Source of the DNA: Calditrichia bacterium | GTDB lineage: Bacteria > Calditrichota > Calditrichia > RBG-13-44-9 > J075 | Assembly (NCBI GenBank): GCA_020635015.1 | Contig: JACKAP010000006.1 | Coordinates: 62,001 to 126,000, forward strand | DNA length: 64,000 nt | Direction: 5' to 3' | Shown: positions 33,426 through 42,770 of the stretch, piece by piece | How positions within the stretch are numbered: position 1 is the first letter of the stretch | How the letters are laid out: each line of letters opens with the position of its first letter | Program-made: the position numbers and the translations under genes | Notes under the pieces: generated by a model | Seen by the model: only the letters and a program-made list of their open reading frames with translations | Database searches by the model: none | What the model was told of the DNA's origin: nothing

Positions 33426-35750
33426 ATGGAAGCTATGCTAATAGGAAAGTTTGTCGAGAATTACAAGATCATCGGCGTGCTCGGAAAAGGGGGGATGAGC
33501 ACGGTGTTTAAGGCGATCGATCAAACGCTCGACCGGGAGGTGGCGCTCAAGATCATGGAGTCGCAGCTTTCCCGGAGAAAGGATTTTGTTAAGCGGTTCC
33601 GCACGGAAGGGCGCTCTCAGGCCTGCCTGAAGCATCCCAATATCGTCAACATTTATGCCATGCGGGAGGCCGCAGACGGACTCTTCATTGTGATGGAGTA
33701 TGTGGCCGGCGGTACGCTCAAGAAGCGCATCGCCCGCGATGGCCCTTTTGCCCCGCTGGAAGCGCTCAATATTCTCAAACAATTGCTGCTGGCGATCAAG
33801 CACGCCCACTCCCGCGGCATCATCCACCGCGATATCAAACCGGCCAACATTTTACTGGACAACAGCGATGTGGTGAAAGTCACCGACTTTGGCCTGGCCA
33901 AAATGCAGCGGGATTTCGGGGTCACCAGCACCGATATTGCCGTCGGCACCCTGGGGTATTCGCCCCCGGAACAGTTGAAGAGCCTCAAGAACACCGACCA
34001 GCGCAGCGACCTGTATTCGATCGGGATGACGTTCTATGAGATCATTGCCGGTAAGCTGCCCTTTAACGACAACGATTCCAACTTGTCGGTGCAGTTGGCT
34101 ATCCTGGAGGGCAAGCTGCCTTCCCCGGATCTGCTCAATCCGGAGATCCCAGCGGAATTTGTGAACCTGATCCGCAAGGCGACCCGGAAAGATCCGGCCG
34201 ACCGCTATCAGTCGGCTGCGGAAATGCTTCAGGATGTGCTGGCGCTGGAGCAGCGTTATATCCAGGCCATGCGTAAACGCGACCAGCGGGGCGCTTTTCG
34301 CCGTCTGCCGGCCGGGGCGGCATCGACTGCCGGCAGCACCCGGCCGGGCGGAGCGCTGCCGGAGGAGCGTCCCGCCCCGGCGGCCCCCCCGCAGCGCCGT
34401 CTGCCGGATCGCGCTGCCCAACCGCTGCGCCGGGTGTTTCGTTCATTGCAAAAGCGTTTCGAGGTTAACCTGCGCGCCATGGGGATTTTGACGCTGGTAA
34501 TCGTATCCTTGCTGGTGGTGGGGAGCGGGGGATCGATCTATACCCATGGCCAGCGCCCGGATGGAGCAGCAGGCCTCGCCTCACCGGTGATCCCGCTCTC
34601 GATCTTTTCCCGGCCGGAAGGTGCGTCGGTATACCTGAACGGATTTCAGATCGGCACCACGCCGTTGAAGGATTACCTGGTGAGAACCGGCGAGGCGGCC
34701 CTGAAGATCGTTAAAGACAATTATTTGGCGATCGATACCAGCATGGTCTTTTTCCCCGGGGATACGGCGGCATTTTCCCTGCGGCTCTCCTCCGGGGGCA
34801 GCGAGCTGCTTGCCCTGACCGGCAGCGGCAGGCGCTCCCGCCGGGCGGATACGCTGAATGTTCCGCAATACGGCCGCATCAAAGTGATCTCCAGCCCGCC
34901 CGGGGCTGCTATTACGCTCAACGGTACCCCGGTTACGGCGGCGCAAACCCCGCATATTTTCGAAAAAATGCCTCCCGGGAGATACCGGCTGGAGTTGGCT
35001 AAGAAGGGATACCATCCCGCCATCACTCATTTTGAGGTCGTGGCGCAGGAATCGCGGCCGCTGCGGGTCAGCCTGACACCGCAAGTGGGCAATCTGTACA
35101 TTACGTCCAATCCGCCCGGGGCCGATGTCTGGCTCAACGGAAAACGGCTGGCCGGGGTGCGCACGCCGGCGGAACTGCCGGAAATTCCGGTCGGACTGCA
35201 GCGCATCACCCTGCAGAAACCGGGCTTCGAGAAGTATACCGCCCGAGTGGAAGTGGCGCCCCGGAAAACTCGCCAGGTACGGGGGAACTTGCGGCCGGTA
35301 CAAGCCCGCCTGAGCGTGGTGGTGCTGCCCTATGGGTCCACTTTCGTGGACGGTGAGTTGAAGAAACACAATACCAACATCCCTTACAATGACGTGCTGA
35401 GCGCCGGGCGATATGTCATTCAAACGGTGCATCCCAAACTGGGTACCTGGGAAAAGGAACTGGTGGTCGATCGATCGCTGCAGCATCAATATATTGTCGA
35501 TTTCAACCGTCAATTTAGGCTGCCGGTGACGATCCAGGATGACCGGGGAAACCGTCTCTCCGGCGCCCGGATTTATGTGGATCAGCGGGAAGTTGCTCTG
35601 CATGCGGACGGCACCCTGGAACTGCGAACCGGCCAGCATCTTCTGGAAGTAAGGCGGGAGGGGTATGTACTGCGGGAAGGGCCGATGAAGCTCAATCTCG
35701 ACGAGCATTCCGTCAGAACGCTTAATTTTGTTATGGAGCCGGCTCGTTAA
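33426..35750 (+). CDS. Membrane-anchored Ser/Thr protein kinase with PEGA repeats
   Basis: 774 residues from ATG 33426, with a GGAG site. The Hanks-type kinase (about 10-275) has VLGKGGMSTVFKA, ALKI, HRDIKPANILLDN, DFGLAKM, a threonine-rich activation segment (DFGVTSTDIAVGTLGYSPPEQ) and DLYSIGMTFYEI. A Pro/Arg/Ala-rich juxtamembrane linker is followed by one membrane helix (LTLVIVSLLVVGSGGSIY, about 355-375). The outside part contains at least three PEGA domains (FSRPEGASVYLNG, SSPPGAAITLNG, TSNPPGADVWLNG) and two more beta-rich regions. PEGA domains probably bind surface polymers, so this is likely an envelope sensor signalling inward. Confidence 0.94.
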   Translation: MEAMLIGKFVENYKIIGVLGKGGMSTVFKAIDQTLDREVALKIMESQLSRRKDFVKRFRTEGRSQACLKHPNIVNIYAMREAADGLFIVMEYVAGGTLKKRIARDGPFAPLEALNILKQLLLAIKHAHSRGIIHRDIKPANILLDNSDVVKVTDFGLAKMQRDFGVTSTDIAVGTLGYSPPEQLKSLKNTDQRSDLYSIGMTFYEIIAGKLPFNDNDSNLSVQLAILEGKLPSPDLLNPEIPAEFVNLIRKATRKDPADRYQSAAEMLQDVLALEQRYIQAMRKRDQRGAFRRLPAGAASTAGSTRPGGALPEERPAPAAPPQRRLPDRAAQPLRRVFRSLQKRFEVNLRAMGILTLVIVSLLVVGSGGSIYTHGQRPDGAAGLASPVIPLSIFSRPEGASVYLNGFQIGTTPLKDYLVRTGEAALKIVKDNYLAIDTSMVFFPGDTAAFSLRLSSGGSELLALTGSGRRSRRADTLNVPQYGRIKVISSPPGAAITLNGTPVTAAQTPHIFEKMPPGRYRLELAKKGYHPAITHFEVVAQESRPLRVSLTPQVGNLYITSNPPGADVWLNGKRLAGVRTPAELPEIPVGLQRITLQKPGFEKYTARVEVAPRKTRQVRGNLRPVQARLSVVVLPYGSTFVDGELKKHNTNIPYNDVLSAGRYVIQTVHPKLGTWEKELVVDRSLQHQYIVDFNRQFRLPVTIQDDRGNRLSGARIYVDQREVALHADGTLELRTGQHLLEVRREGYVLREGPMKLNLDEHSVRTLNFVMEPAR

Positions 35751-35787
35751 TACACTGCGAGTCAAGTGTTTTTTACTCTCGAGCTGC

Positions 35788-35850
35788 CATTGGTTGTTGG
35801 TTGTTGGTTAAGACAGGTCTTTGCCAAAAACCAATGCCCAACAACCAAAA
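35788..35850. repeat. Composite inverted repeat, TTGGTTG family
   Basis: Forward units CATTGGTTGTTGGTTGTTGG, core TTAAGACAGGTCTTTGCC (nearly identical to 16.89 kb), reverse units AAAAACCAATGCCCAACAAC. It lies between convergent genes. Confidence 0.85.
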
Positions 35851-35878
35851 GCTAATTTTAACGCTCATACTGACGCCG

Positions 35879-36580
35879 TCACTCATTGAGCAATTCGTGC
35901 AGCTCTTTATATTTCTGACGGCTCAGCGGCAGCTGCCGCCCGTCTTTCAAGGTCACCTGGTAAGTGCCTCCCCCGGTATGGCGGTAAGCGGCGATCGCCT
36001 CCAGGTCGACAAAATAGGAGCGGTGGATTCGTAGAAAGTTGGCCGGGAGGATCTGTCCCAGTCGGTCCATGGTCTTATCCAGGATCTCCCGGCGTCCGTT
36101 TTTCAGGTGTGCCTCCACGTATATCCCGGCGGCCTTGAGAAAAAAGATCTCCCGGACCGGCAGCAGGATGTTCTGATTCTCTTTGCGCACGGTCAGATAT
36201 CGGACGGCCTCTGCCGGAGGAGATTGGCGGTCGAAATAGCGCTGAAGGGCCTGGGAAAGCCGTTCTTCATCAAAGGGCTTGGGGACGAAATCCAGCACCC
36301 CGAACCGGAATGCCTCAATCGCCTTATCGGTATTGGCGGATATGATGATGGTGTGAAAGGAACCCGACACCGCCAGCTTGAGCAGTTCATAGCCGTCTTC
36401 ACCATTCAGATTCAGGTCCAGCAGGCAGAGGTCTACCGGCTGCCGGAACAAAAATGAGGCGGCATCCTCCAGGCTGTGCTGAATATCGATGGCGCGGATT
36501 TTAGACCCCAGCAATTGCCGGCAGAGACGCTCGATGTATTTGGCGATCGGCCTTTCATCCTCAACGATCAGAATACGCAT
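35879..36580 (-). CDS. LytTR-family response regulator
   Basis: 233 residues. The receiver domain (1-115) has the acidic pair in IVEDERPIAKY, the phospho-Asp in DLCLLDLNLNGEDG and the Lys in DFVPKPFDEERL. The C-terminal LytTR DNA-binding domain contains REIFFLKAAGIYVEAHLKNGRRE and NFLRIHRSYFVDLEAIAAY. It is encoded 28 bases after its cognate LytS-type kinase, so the two form a two-component system. Targets are unknown. Confidence 0.95.
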   Translation of the reverse strand: MRILIVEDERPIAKYIERLCRQLLGSKIRAIDIQHSLEDAASFLFRQPVDLCLLDLNLNGEDGYELLKLAVSGSFHTIIISANTDKAIEAFRFGVLDFVPKPFDEERLSQALQRYFDRQSPPAEAVRYLTVRKENQNILLPVREIFFLKAAGIYVEAHLKNGRREILDKTMDRLGQILPANFLRIHRSYFVDLEAIAAYRHTGGGTYQVTLKDGRQLPLSRQKYKELHELLNE

Positions 36581-36608
36581 GCATCCCTCCCTTTAGCGCA
36601 GTGCCCGG

Positions 36609-38375
36609 TTAATGTTGGGCGATGATGATATTCACTTCCCAGCCATCGCTGCGCAGGCCATAATCCATCTGCCAACGGTGCGGATAACGCTCTTCCAGGC
36701 GGGCCTTGACATACTTCAATCCCATCCCTTCTTCGATCTGCTGCGCCGGCTGCCGGGAGAGCTTCTCCAACTGCGAACCGTCATTCCATAGCCGGTAGTG
36801 CACGGTGCCGTTGTTGCGCTCGCAACTGATCAAAAATTTCCCGTTTTCCCCGCTGCGGTAAGCGTGGGTCAGTCCGTTCTCGATCAGGGTATGGAAGATC
36901 ATCGGCGGTATCTTTTCCTCGCCGGGAAGATTTTGTGCTTCCAGGGCATACTGTACGTCCTGGCGGTAGCCCATCAGGGTCAGGTGGGTGCGGCAGAGCG
37001 CAACTTCGTCGCTTAGCGGGATCTCGGTTTGTGAGGAGATCTGGTTGATCATGCGGAATTCCTCCGCCAGCGATTGGATCAGTTTGATGGCGGTGGGAGG
37101 ATCTTCCCGGATCCAGGAAATGATCGAGAGCAGGGTGTTCATCAAAAAATGAGGTTGGATGTGCTTTTTGAGCAATTCGGTCTCCAGCCGGGCGGAACGC
37201 AGTTTGGCCACCTCATGCTGCTGGTTCTGCTGCTTGATCTGCCGGCTGATGGAAAGCATCACGCAAAAGATGAAAAAGACGATACCGGCGGTATAGACGT
37301 ACCAGACCACACCCCAGTAAAAGAACACCATCATTGCCAGCAGTCCAAGGATCCCGATCAGGGCAGTCAGGCTGCCGGGCACTTTTTTCCGGATGGCGTA
37401 TAGCGCCATGCCGGATGCGTAGAGCAGCACCAGCACCGGATCCGACTGGTCGAATAACAGCAGCGGAACCACTGCCAGCACACTGACGATCAGCATGTGA
37501 TAATACTTGCGGGGCATCTCGAAAATCAAGATAAAAAAGATCGCCAGCAGCACTCCGCTTAGCGGCGTGATGATATAAGAGAGCCAGACCAGGCTGTCGG
37601 CATAGCGGATATTGATATTCCAGAGCAGTTGATAGGCCAGGATGCCGATCCCCAGCACGCTGGCCAGGCAGTAGAGACTGAACATCAGGTAAGGCCGCTG
37701 CCGGCCGCCCCCCAGGAACAGGGCGAAGCTGAACAGGCAGGCAAAAAAGAATACCCCGATATTAAACAACTGGAGATACATAAACTCGTTCAGCTTGTCG
37801 CGGATATCGGAGAGATAACCCAGCGGTATCCGGAAATAACGGAAAGAGTCATGCACATGCAGGTTGGAGAGCCGGATGGCAATCGTATGGATACCGGGGG
37901 TGGTCCACTCCCGCCTGAGTTTGACCACCCGCAGCAGGTCGCCGGGAATCTCCGCCGCCTGCACCGCCGCCACGCCGCCGTTGCGGTGGATCAGCCGCCC
38001 ATCCCAGTAAATTTCATAGGCGGAGACGATCCCGGAGAAATACATCGCCAGGATATCAAAATCGTTCTGTTCTCCTTCCAGCCGCACCCGGGTGCGGTAC
38101 CAGCGGATTCCGTGATTGGTTTCCTTTTCTTTGCCGGGATGCAGCCGGCCCCAGGCCTGGTCGTCGAAATCGGACAGCGCCCAAAGCGGGTTGTCGCCAA
38201 AGCGGTATTTCCAGTCTCCCAGCCGTTCGAGCTGCCCGCTCCGGCTGAGATCGAAAACGTGCAGGGAATCGCTGCCGGTCTTTTGAGCGTGCAGCGGCAG
38301 GATGCAGAAGAGAGCGATGGCCAGAATCGTGATTTTTGAAGGAGGAAGGATAAAGGATAAAATGAGATTTGCCAC
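36609..38375 (-). CDS. LytS-like sensor histidine kinase with 7TM-type sensor
   Basis: About 588 residues from a GTG at 38375 (VANLILSFILPPSKITILAIALFCILPLHAQ, a signal peptide). An outside beta-jelly-roll (LGDWKYRFGDNPLWALSDFDDQAWGRL) is followed by seven membrane helices and a His-kinase domain with the LytS-type phospho-His in KKHIQPHFLMNTLLSIISW and LIENGLTHAY. The N-terminus is unusual: it reads through a GGATAAA tract and the edge of a CCACAGAG repeat, so the native start may have been altered by repeat insertion. A longer frame extends to 38501 through the entire repeat. It pairs with the LytTR gene downstream. Confidence 0.85.
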   Translation of the reverse strand: MANLILSFILPPSKITILAIALFCILPLHAQKTGSDSLHVFDLSRSGQLERLGDWKYRFGDNPLWALSDFDDQAWGRLHPGKEKETNHGIRWYRTRVRLEGEQNDFDILAMYFSGIVSAYEIYWDGRLIHRNGGVAAVQAAEIPGDLLRVVKLRREWTTPGIHTIAIRLSNLHVHDSFRYFRIPLGYLSDIRDKLNEFMYLQLFNIGVFFFACLFSFALFLGGGRQRPYLMFSLYCLASVLGIGILAYQLLWNINIRYADSLVWLSYIITPLSGVLLAIFFILIFEMPRKYYHMLIVSVLAVVPLLLFDQSDPVLVLLYASGMALYAIRKKVPGSLTALIGILGLLAMMVFFYWGVVWYVYTAGIVFFIFCVMLSISRQIKQQNQQHEVAKLRSARLETELLKKHIQPHFLMNTLLSIISWIREDPPTAIKLIQSLAEEFRMINQISSQTEIPLSDEVALCRTHLTLMGYRQDVQYALEAQNLPGEEKIPPMIFHTLIENGLTHAYRSGENGKFLISCERNNGTVHYRLWNDGSQLEKLSRQPAQQIEEGMGLKYVKARLEERYPHRWQMDYGLRSDGWEVNIIIAQH

Positions 38376-38440
38376 AGAGACACAGAGGCTGAAAGACACA
38401 GCATCGTTGCCAACTCTGTGGTCTCTGTGCCTCTGTGGCA
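38346..38440. repeat. GGATAAA tract plus CCACAGAG composite inverted repeat
   Basis: AAGGATAAAGGATAAAATGA (38346-38365) is followed by GCCACAGAGACACAGAGGCT (38371-38390), a 20-base core and the reverse arm CTCTGTGGTCTCTGTGCCTC to 38440. It overlaps the start region of the LytS-like gene on the minus strand. Confidence 0.88.
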
Positions 38441-38634
38441 TATATCCTATTCGCATTTTCCGCTTGACGCTGTTCTCCCATTCACCCATATACCGATCCA
38501 CGAATTTATAATCAAAACTAATAGATTATACTCCTTCCCCTTCCCATCCGCAATACCAAACATTTCATTTGCATTTCCGGCAGCAGCGGGTATATTTGTT
38601 GCCTGAGCATTTTCATCATATCGGTAGGAAACGA

Positions 38635-40437
38635 ATGAAGTTACATCTTTGGAAAATTTTATGGTTGGTGGGGTTATTGGTCGTTTGGAACAGCGCATTA
38701 ATCGGCGGAGGGGAGATGCAGATTGCTTACCAGGTTGCGTGGGCGCAGCCGAATTCGCATTATTTTGAGGTGACCGTCACGGTGACCAATCCCGGGGCGG
38801 GACCGACCGCGTTCCGCATTCCTGCCTGGCGGCCCGGGCGCTACCGGATCGAAAATTATACCCGAAATGTCATCCAATTTGCCGCCGCCGATGGCGCCGG
38901 TGCGACCTTGAATTTCCGCAAGCTGGATAAAGATACCTGGGAAGTGCCGCATGGCGCGATCGAGCGGATCGTTGTCACCTATCGCTACTACGCCAATGTG
39001 CTCGATGCCGGGTCTTCTTATCTTGATGACCGGGAAGCCTATCTCAATCCGGTCACCATGCTGATGTACCTACCCGGCCGGGAGCATCTGCCGGTCTCGA
39101 TCCGTTTCCCCAATCCCCAGGGCTGGCGGGTGGTCACTGCGCTGGACATCGACCCGGTAACCGGCGCCTATCCGGCGGCGGATTATCACGAGCTGGCTGA
39201 CAGCCCGTTCCTGATCAGCCCGGATGTGGAAGTGCTGGAGTTCGAGTACCGGCATGCCCGTTTCGAGATTGCGCTTCAGAGCAAGGTCGATGCCGATCTG
39301 CAAAAGCTGATCGGCGATATTCGTGAGATCGTGCGGGTGCAAAGCGAACTTTTCGGCGATATACCGTTCAAGCGTTACGTGTTCCTTTATCACCTGGTGC
39401 CTTTCCGCATCAGCCATGGGGTGGAGCATAAGAACTCTACCTCGATCGTGCGCGGGCCGGTGGATTTCAGCAGCCCGGAATTCTATTTTGGACTGCTTGG
39501 GTTTACCTCGCATGAGTTTTTCCATGTATGGAATGTGGAGCGCATCCGCCCGGCGGCGATTTATTACCCGGATTATTCCCGGGAGAACTATACCACCGGG
39601 ATGTGGTTTTATGAGGGGGTAACCAGCTATTACGACATGTTGACGCTGTGCCGGGCGGGGTTGATTTCCCGTTACGCTTTCTATAATGATCTGCAGCGGG
39701 TCATCAACGGATTTGAGAAATCCCCCGGGCGCAAGCTCAACAGCCCGGCCATGACCAGTTGGGATAGCTGGGGGCGGGAGCAGGATCCGCCGCCCAATAC
39801 TGCGGTGTCGTTTTATCGAAGCGGGCAACTGCTCGGCCTGCTGTTGGACCTGGAGATCCGCGGTCGCACCGCCAATGCCCAATCGCTGGATGCGGTGATG
39901 CGCTATCTCTACCGGAATTATGCTCAAAAAGACATCGGGGTGCCGGAAGATGGAATCCAGCAAGCGATCGAAGCGGTGGCCGGCAGCAGCTTCGAAGCTT
40001 TTTTCCGCGATTTTGTCTATGGCACCGAAGATATCGACTATAATGCCTTCCTGCAGCATGCCGGGCTGGAACTGGTCGAGGATGTGGATAGCGGGACGCC
40101 GGCCGCTTACCTGGGCATCCGCCTCAGCGGTGACAGCCGGGAGAGCCTTATTACCAATGTGTTCCCGGCCTCGCCGGCTCTGGAGGCCGGGCTGGCGGTC
40201 GGTGATGTACTGCTGGCCCTCGACGGGCAGCGCGCTCACGCCGATAACCTCGACCGCCTGCTCCAACCCTATCATCCGGGAGATAAAATAACCCTGACGG
40301 TGTTCCGGCGGGAGGAACTGCGCCGCTTTGAGGTACTGCTGGGCGGCGGGAAAAATACCGTGCTTAACCTATGGGAATCGCCGGAAGCATCCGATGCGCA
40401 AATACGATTGCGGGATGGCTGGCTGGGTGGCGAGTGA
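38635..40437 (+). CDS. M61-family (glycyl aminopeptidase-like) metallopeptidase with PDZ domain
   Basis: 600 residues from ATG 38635, after a TAGGAA site. It has an N-terminal membrane/signal helix (LHLWKILWLVGLLVVWNSALI), a beta-rich M61 N-terminal domain (AFRIPAWRPGRYRIENYTRNV), and the catalytic domain with the zinc motif HEFFH in LGFTSHEFFHVWNVERIRP and Glu in WFYEGVTSYYDML. A C-terminal PDZ domain (about 505-590: ESLITNVFPASPALEAGLAVGDVLLALDG) probably presents or restricts substrates. M61 enzymes cleave N-terminal Gly or Ala from peptides. It is transcribed away from the LytS-like gene. Confidence 0.94.
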   Translation: MKLHLWKILWLVGLLVVWNSALIGGGEMQIAYQVAWAQPNSHYFEVTVTVTNPGAGPTAFRIPAWRPGRYRIENYTRNVIQFAAADGAGATLNFRKLDKDTWEVPHGAIERIVVTYRYYANVLDAGSSYLDDREAYLNPVTMLMYLPGREHLPVSIRFPNPQGWRVVTALDIDPVTGAYPAADYHELADSPFLISPDVEVLEFEYRHARFEIALQSKVDADLQKLIGDIREIVRVQSELFGDIPFKRYVFLYHLVPFRISHGVEHKNSTSIVRGPVDFSSPEFYFGLLGFTSHEFFHVWNVERIRPAAIYYPDYSRENYTTGMWFYEGVTSYYDMLTLCRAGLISRYAFYNDLQRVINGFEKSPGRKLNSPAMTSWDSWGREQDPPPNTAVSFYRSGQLLGLLLDLEIRGRTANAQSLDAVMRYLYRNYAQKDIGVPEDGIQQAIEAVAGSSFEAFFRDFVYGTEDIDYNAFLQHAGLELVEDVDSGTPAAYLGIRLSGDSRESLITNVFPASPALEAGLAVGDVLLALDGQRAHADNLDRLLQPYHPGDKITLTVFRREELRRFEVLLGGGKNTVLNLWESPEASDAQIRLRDGWLGGE

Positions 40438-40508
40438 ACGAGCGGTATTTTAGCCTATTACAACGGATTTAGGAAAATTACGCTGTGAATTAAGTTTTTA
40501 GCAGTTAT

Positions 40509-40575
40509 AGATTTCTCACAAACTACGTTCGAAATGACGACATTGTGTCATTCCGAGGCGCCAGCCGAGGAATCT
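40509..40575. repeat. Imperfect inverted repeat, ATTCCGAGG family
   Basis: AGATTTCTC (40509-40517) faces GAGGAATCT (40567-40575), with TCGAAATGAC facing GTCATTCCGA inside. Related in plan to the inverted repeat at 51.29-51.41 kb. Confidence 0.75.
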
Positions 40576-40671
40576 GTAATTTTTAAAGACTTAATTCACC
40601 GTGTAACAATTGCATGCCCCATGCGGGCAATTTTACAGCGGTTTCAGTCGCATATTCTGGCAGGAGATACC

Positions 40672-41547
40672 ATGCATCAAACATTGATTTTACTGGCAGC
40701 CGGGAGGGCTTCCCGGATGAAAAACGCCCCGGCCGGGGAAGGCGTCGCTCCCGAGGATGCGGCTCAGGCCAATTCGCTGCACAAAGGGCTGATTGGCGTG
40801 GGAGAGCAGGGACGCCCCCTGATGGATTACATACTGTATAATGCCTGGAAAGCCGGGCATCGGCGGGCGATTCTCGTGACCGGGGAGGACAACCGTCATT
40901 TCCAGTCACGTTACGGGGCGCAGCGCCGGGGAAACCGCTTCCACGGTCTGGAAATATCATACGCCATCCAGGCGATCCCGCCCGGGCGGGAGAAGCCTTT
41001 CGGCACTGCCGATGCGCTCTGCCAGGCCCTGGAACAGTTCCCGGAACTTCAGCGGGAGGCCTTTTCCGTGTGTAATAGCGACAATCTCTATTCGGAAAAA
41101 GCGTTCCGCCTGCTGCGGGAGACTTCCAGTCTCCATGCCTGGATCAATTACGACCGGGATGCGCTGGAATTCACGCCGGAGCGGATTGCCGGCTTTGCGG
41201 TGGCGCAGACCGACCGCGCCGGTAAGCTATTGGCAATGATTGAAAAACCGGAGGTACAAGCCCTGGAACAGTATCGTGGTGAAGACGGGAAAATACGGGT
41301 GAGCATGAATCTGTTCAAATTCAGCGGGGACGTGTTTTATCCTTATTTGCGGGATTGCCCGGTGACCCCCGGGCGGAACGAAAAGGAATTGGTAAGTGCC
41401 ATCGCCCATCTTGTCGAGGATAATCCCGGCAGCATGCGGGGCATTCCGCTGGGCGAGCATGTGCCGGATTTAACCGAAAAAAAAGATATCGCCCGGGTGC
41501 GGGCGTACCTGCAGCAGCATTACGCCCGCCTGGATTGGGAGGATTAG
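40672..41547 (+). CDS. Nucleotidyltransferase-fold protein (sugar-phosphate nucleotidylyltransferase-like)
   Basis: 291 residues from ATG 40672, after CAGGAG. The N-terminal LILLAAGRASRMKNA matches the nucleotide-binding LxxGxxxRM motif of NTP_transferase enzymes, and VCNSDNLYSEKAFRLL contains the metal-binding Asp. Other supports are KGLIGVGEQGRPLMDYILYNAWKAG and FGTADALCQALEQF. A few insertions make it unlike any well-known sugar nucleotidyltransferase, so sugar and nucleotide are unassigned. The frame extends further upstream through a repeat; that part is not coding. It overlaps the convergent thioredoxin-like gene by four bases. Confidence 0.85.
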   Translation: MHQTLILLAAGRASRMKNAPAGEGVAPEDAAQANSLHKGLIGVGEQGRPLMDYILYNAWKAGHRRAILVTGEDNRHFQSRYGAQRRGNRFHGLEISYAIQAIPPGREKPFGTADALCQALEQFPELQREAFSVCNSDNLYSEKAFRLLRETSSLHAWINYDRDALEFTPERIAGFAVAQTDRAGKLLAMIEKPEVQALEQYRGEDGKIRVSMNLFKFSGDVFYPYLRDCPVTPGRNEKELVSAIAHLVEDNPGSMRGIPLGEHVPDLTEKKDIARVRAYLQQHYARLDWED

Positions 41548-42239
41548 AATTCGCCGAGCTGTTTCTCGGCAGCTTCCAGCCGGGTCAGGTAATCTTCGTA
41601 AATCTTCAGATTCGCGTCATTGCGCACCGGCCGGGTCTCCAGCCATTTCATCAATTGGGCTTCAGTATCTTTATACGCTTTGATCGCCTGGCGGTAGGCC
41701 TTTCCCTTTTCCGGGGAGAGCGTTTTAACCCGCTTGCTGATCTCTATTTCCCGGAAGCGCAGGAGATCTTTCAGTTGATCGATGAACATCGCCGGGGTGA
41801 TTTCCTGAGCGGCGCCTAATTTCCCCAAAACGGTTTTGCCGTCGCTGTCGACGACCATATAGGTCGGAAAACCTTCCACGCCATACGCAACCCGCAGATT
41901 CTCATTGCGCCCGACATATTTCGCCGGCACGATATTCGGGTTGCGGGGAAAGTCCAGGGTGACCAACACCATCTCCCGGCGGGCGAATTCCTGCCATTGG
42001 GTCTGGGAGAAAACGCTGCGATCCATCAGTTTGCACCAGCCGCACCAATCAGAACCGGTAAAGTTCAGCAGCACGGGAAGCTGTTTCTCGCCGGCCAGTT
42101 TTAAGGCGGCATCATAGTCCATGGTCCACTCACCGACTTTGGCACCTTCTTTGGCAACCTGATTGGCCTGCAGCGTGCTTGCCAGTAATAAGAGCACATT
42201 CAAGATGATTAGCAGGGATGACACTTTCCGGATATGCAT
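41544..42239 (-). CDS. Secreted thioredoxin-family protein
   Basis: 231 residues with a signal peptide (MHIRKVSSLLIILNVLLLLASTLQA). The thioredoxin domain has an unusual active site CGWC in LLNFTGSDWCGWCKLMDRSVF and the cis-Pro in GVEGFPTYMVVDSDG. WCxWC-type sites occur in DUF255/thioredoxin-like exported proteins. The C-terminal 80 residues are helical and unassigned (EIEISKRVKTLSPEKGKAYRQ). A role in periplasmic disulfide reduction or as a protein-thiol sensor is likely but unproven. Confidence 0.9.
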   Translation of the reverse strand: MHIRKVSSLLIILNVLLLLASTLQANQVAKEGAKVGEWTMDYDAALKLAGEKQLPVLLNFTGSDWCGWCKLMDRSVFSQTQWQEFARREMVLVTLDFPRNPNIVPAKYVGRNENLRVAYGVEGFPTYMVVDSDGKTVLGKLGAAQEITPAMFIDQLKDLLRFREIEISKRVKTLSPEKGKAYRQAIKAYKDTEAQLMKWLETRPVRNDANLKIYEDYLTRLEAAEKQLGEF

Positions 42240-42402
42240 GATGACCTTCCTTTTCTCAAACTTGTGGTTTGACCGATTATGGCGATCAGCTTAAAAATTA
42301 CGCCGGATCGGCGATTGAATCAATCGAAAAAACCCTTTTTCATCTATTGGATGAACGAGCGTGCGAAAAGTGACATCATGCTGGAAATTGGCGAGACGGC
42401 AT
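42240..42402. other. Short spacer upstream of the thioredoxin-like gene
   Basis: About 160 bases with no gene. On the minus strand AAGGAAGGTC before the start codon provides a ribosome site. The spacer separates that gene from the upstream terminator. Confidence 0.4.
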
Positions 42403-42435
42403 AAAAAAAGCCCGCCGGACAGTTTGCCCGACGGG
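42403..42435 (-). terminator. Strong rho-independent terminator
   Basis: On the minus strand GCCCGTCGG, a short loop, CCGGCGGGC and seven Ts. It lies 160 bases upstream of the thioredoxin-like gene, so it ends a separate upstream transcript. Confidence 0.85.
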
Positions 42436-42634
42436 CCCCTCCTTTAAAAACCCGTTGTACGGTCCCTCTTCCGGCCAACGGCGTTTTCTAAAAATTGCCC
42501 GCCAGTGTCGCCACCTTTGGGCTTTCCCTCCTTAAGGGAACAAATCGCGAGGTAACTGGAGGATGTAAACCGTCCAGTTACCTCCTCCCTCGATGCAGGC
42601 AGGACCTGCAATACAATGTATTCGATAATTCCGC
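42403..42634 (-). ncRNA. Candidate structured small RNA of about 230 nt
   Basis: On the minus strand an extended -10 (TGGTATATT, 42641-42649) predicts a start near 42634, and a strong terminator ends the transcript at 42403. Between them are no plausible coding sequences but several hairpins: a 12-base perfect stem GAGGTAACTGGA/TCCAGTTACCTC (42573-42584 and 42549-42560), CCCTTAAGGAGGG-type and CAGGTCCTG-type stems. It resembles no family I recognise (checked by eye against 6S, tmRNA, SRP RNA, RNase P RNA and common riboswitches). It could instead be a long leader ended by attenuation for the thioredoxin-like gene. Confidence 0.5.
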
Positions 42635-42770
42635 TTGGATAATATACCAGTTATGATTAGTATCTCCTGTCTTATCGCTAACCGTCTACTATATTGTTCT
42701 GTTGCAGCGGCTGAATATTGAATTTTTTTTGAAAAAAATAAAAATTTTGAACCAGCTTTAAAGGTTGCAC

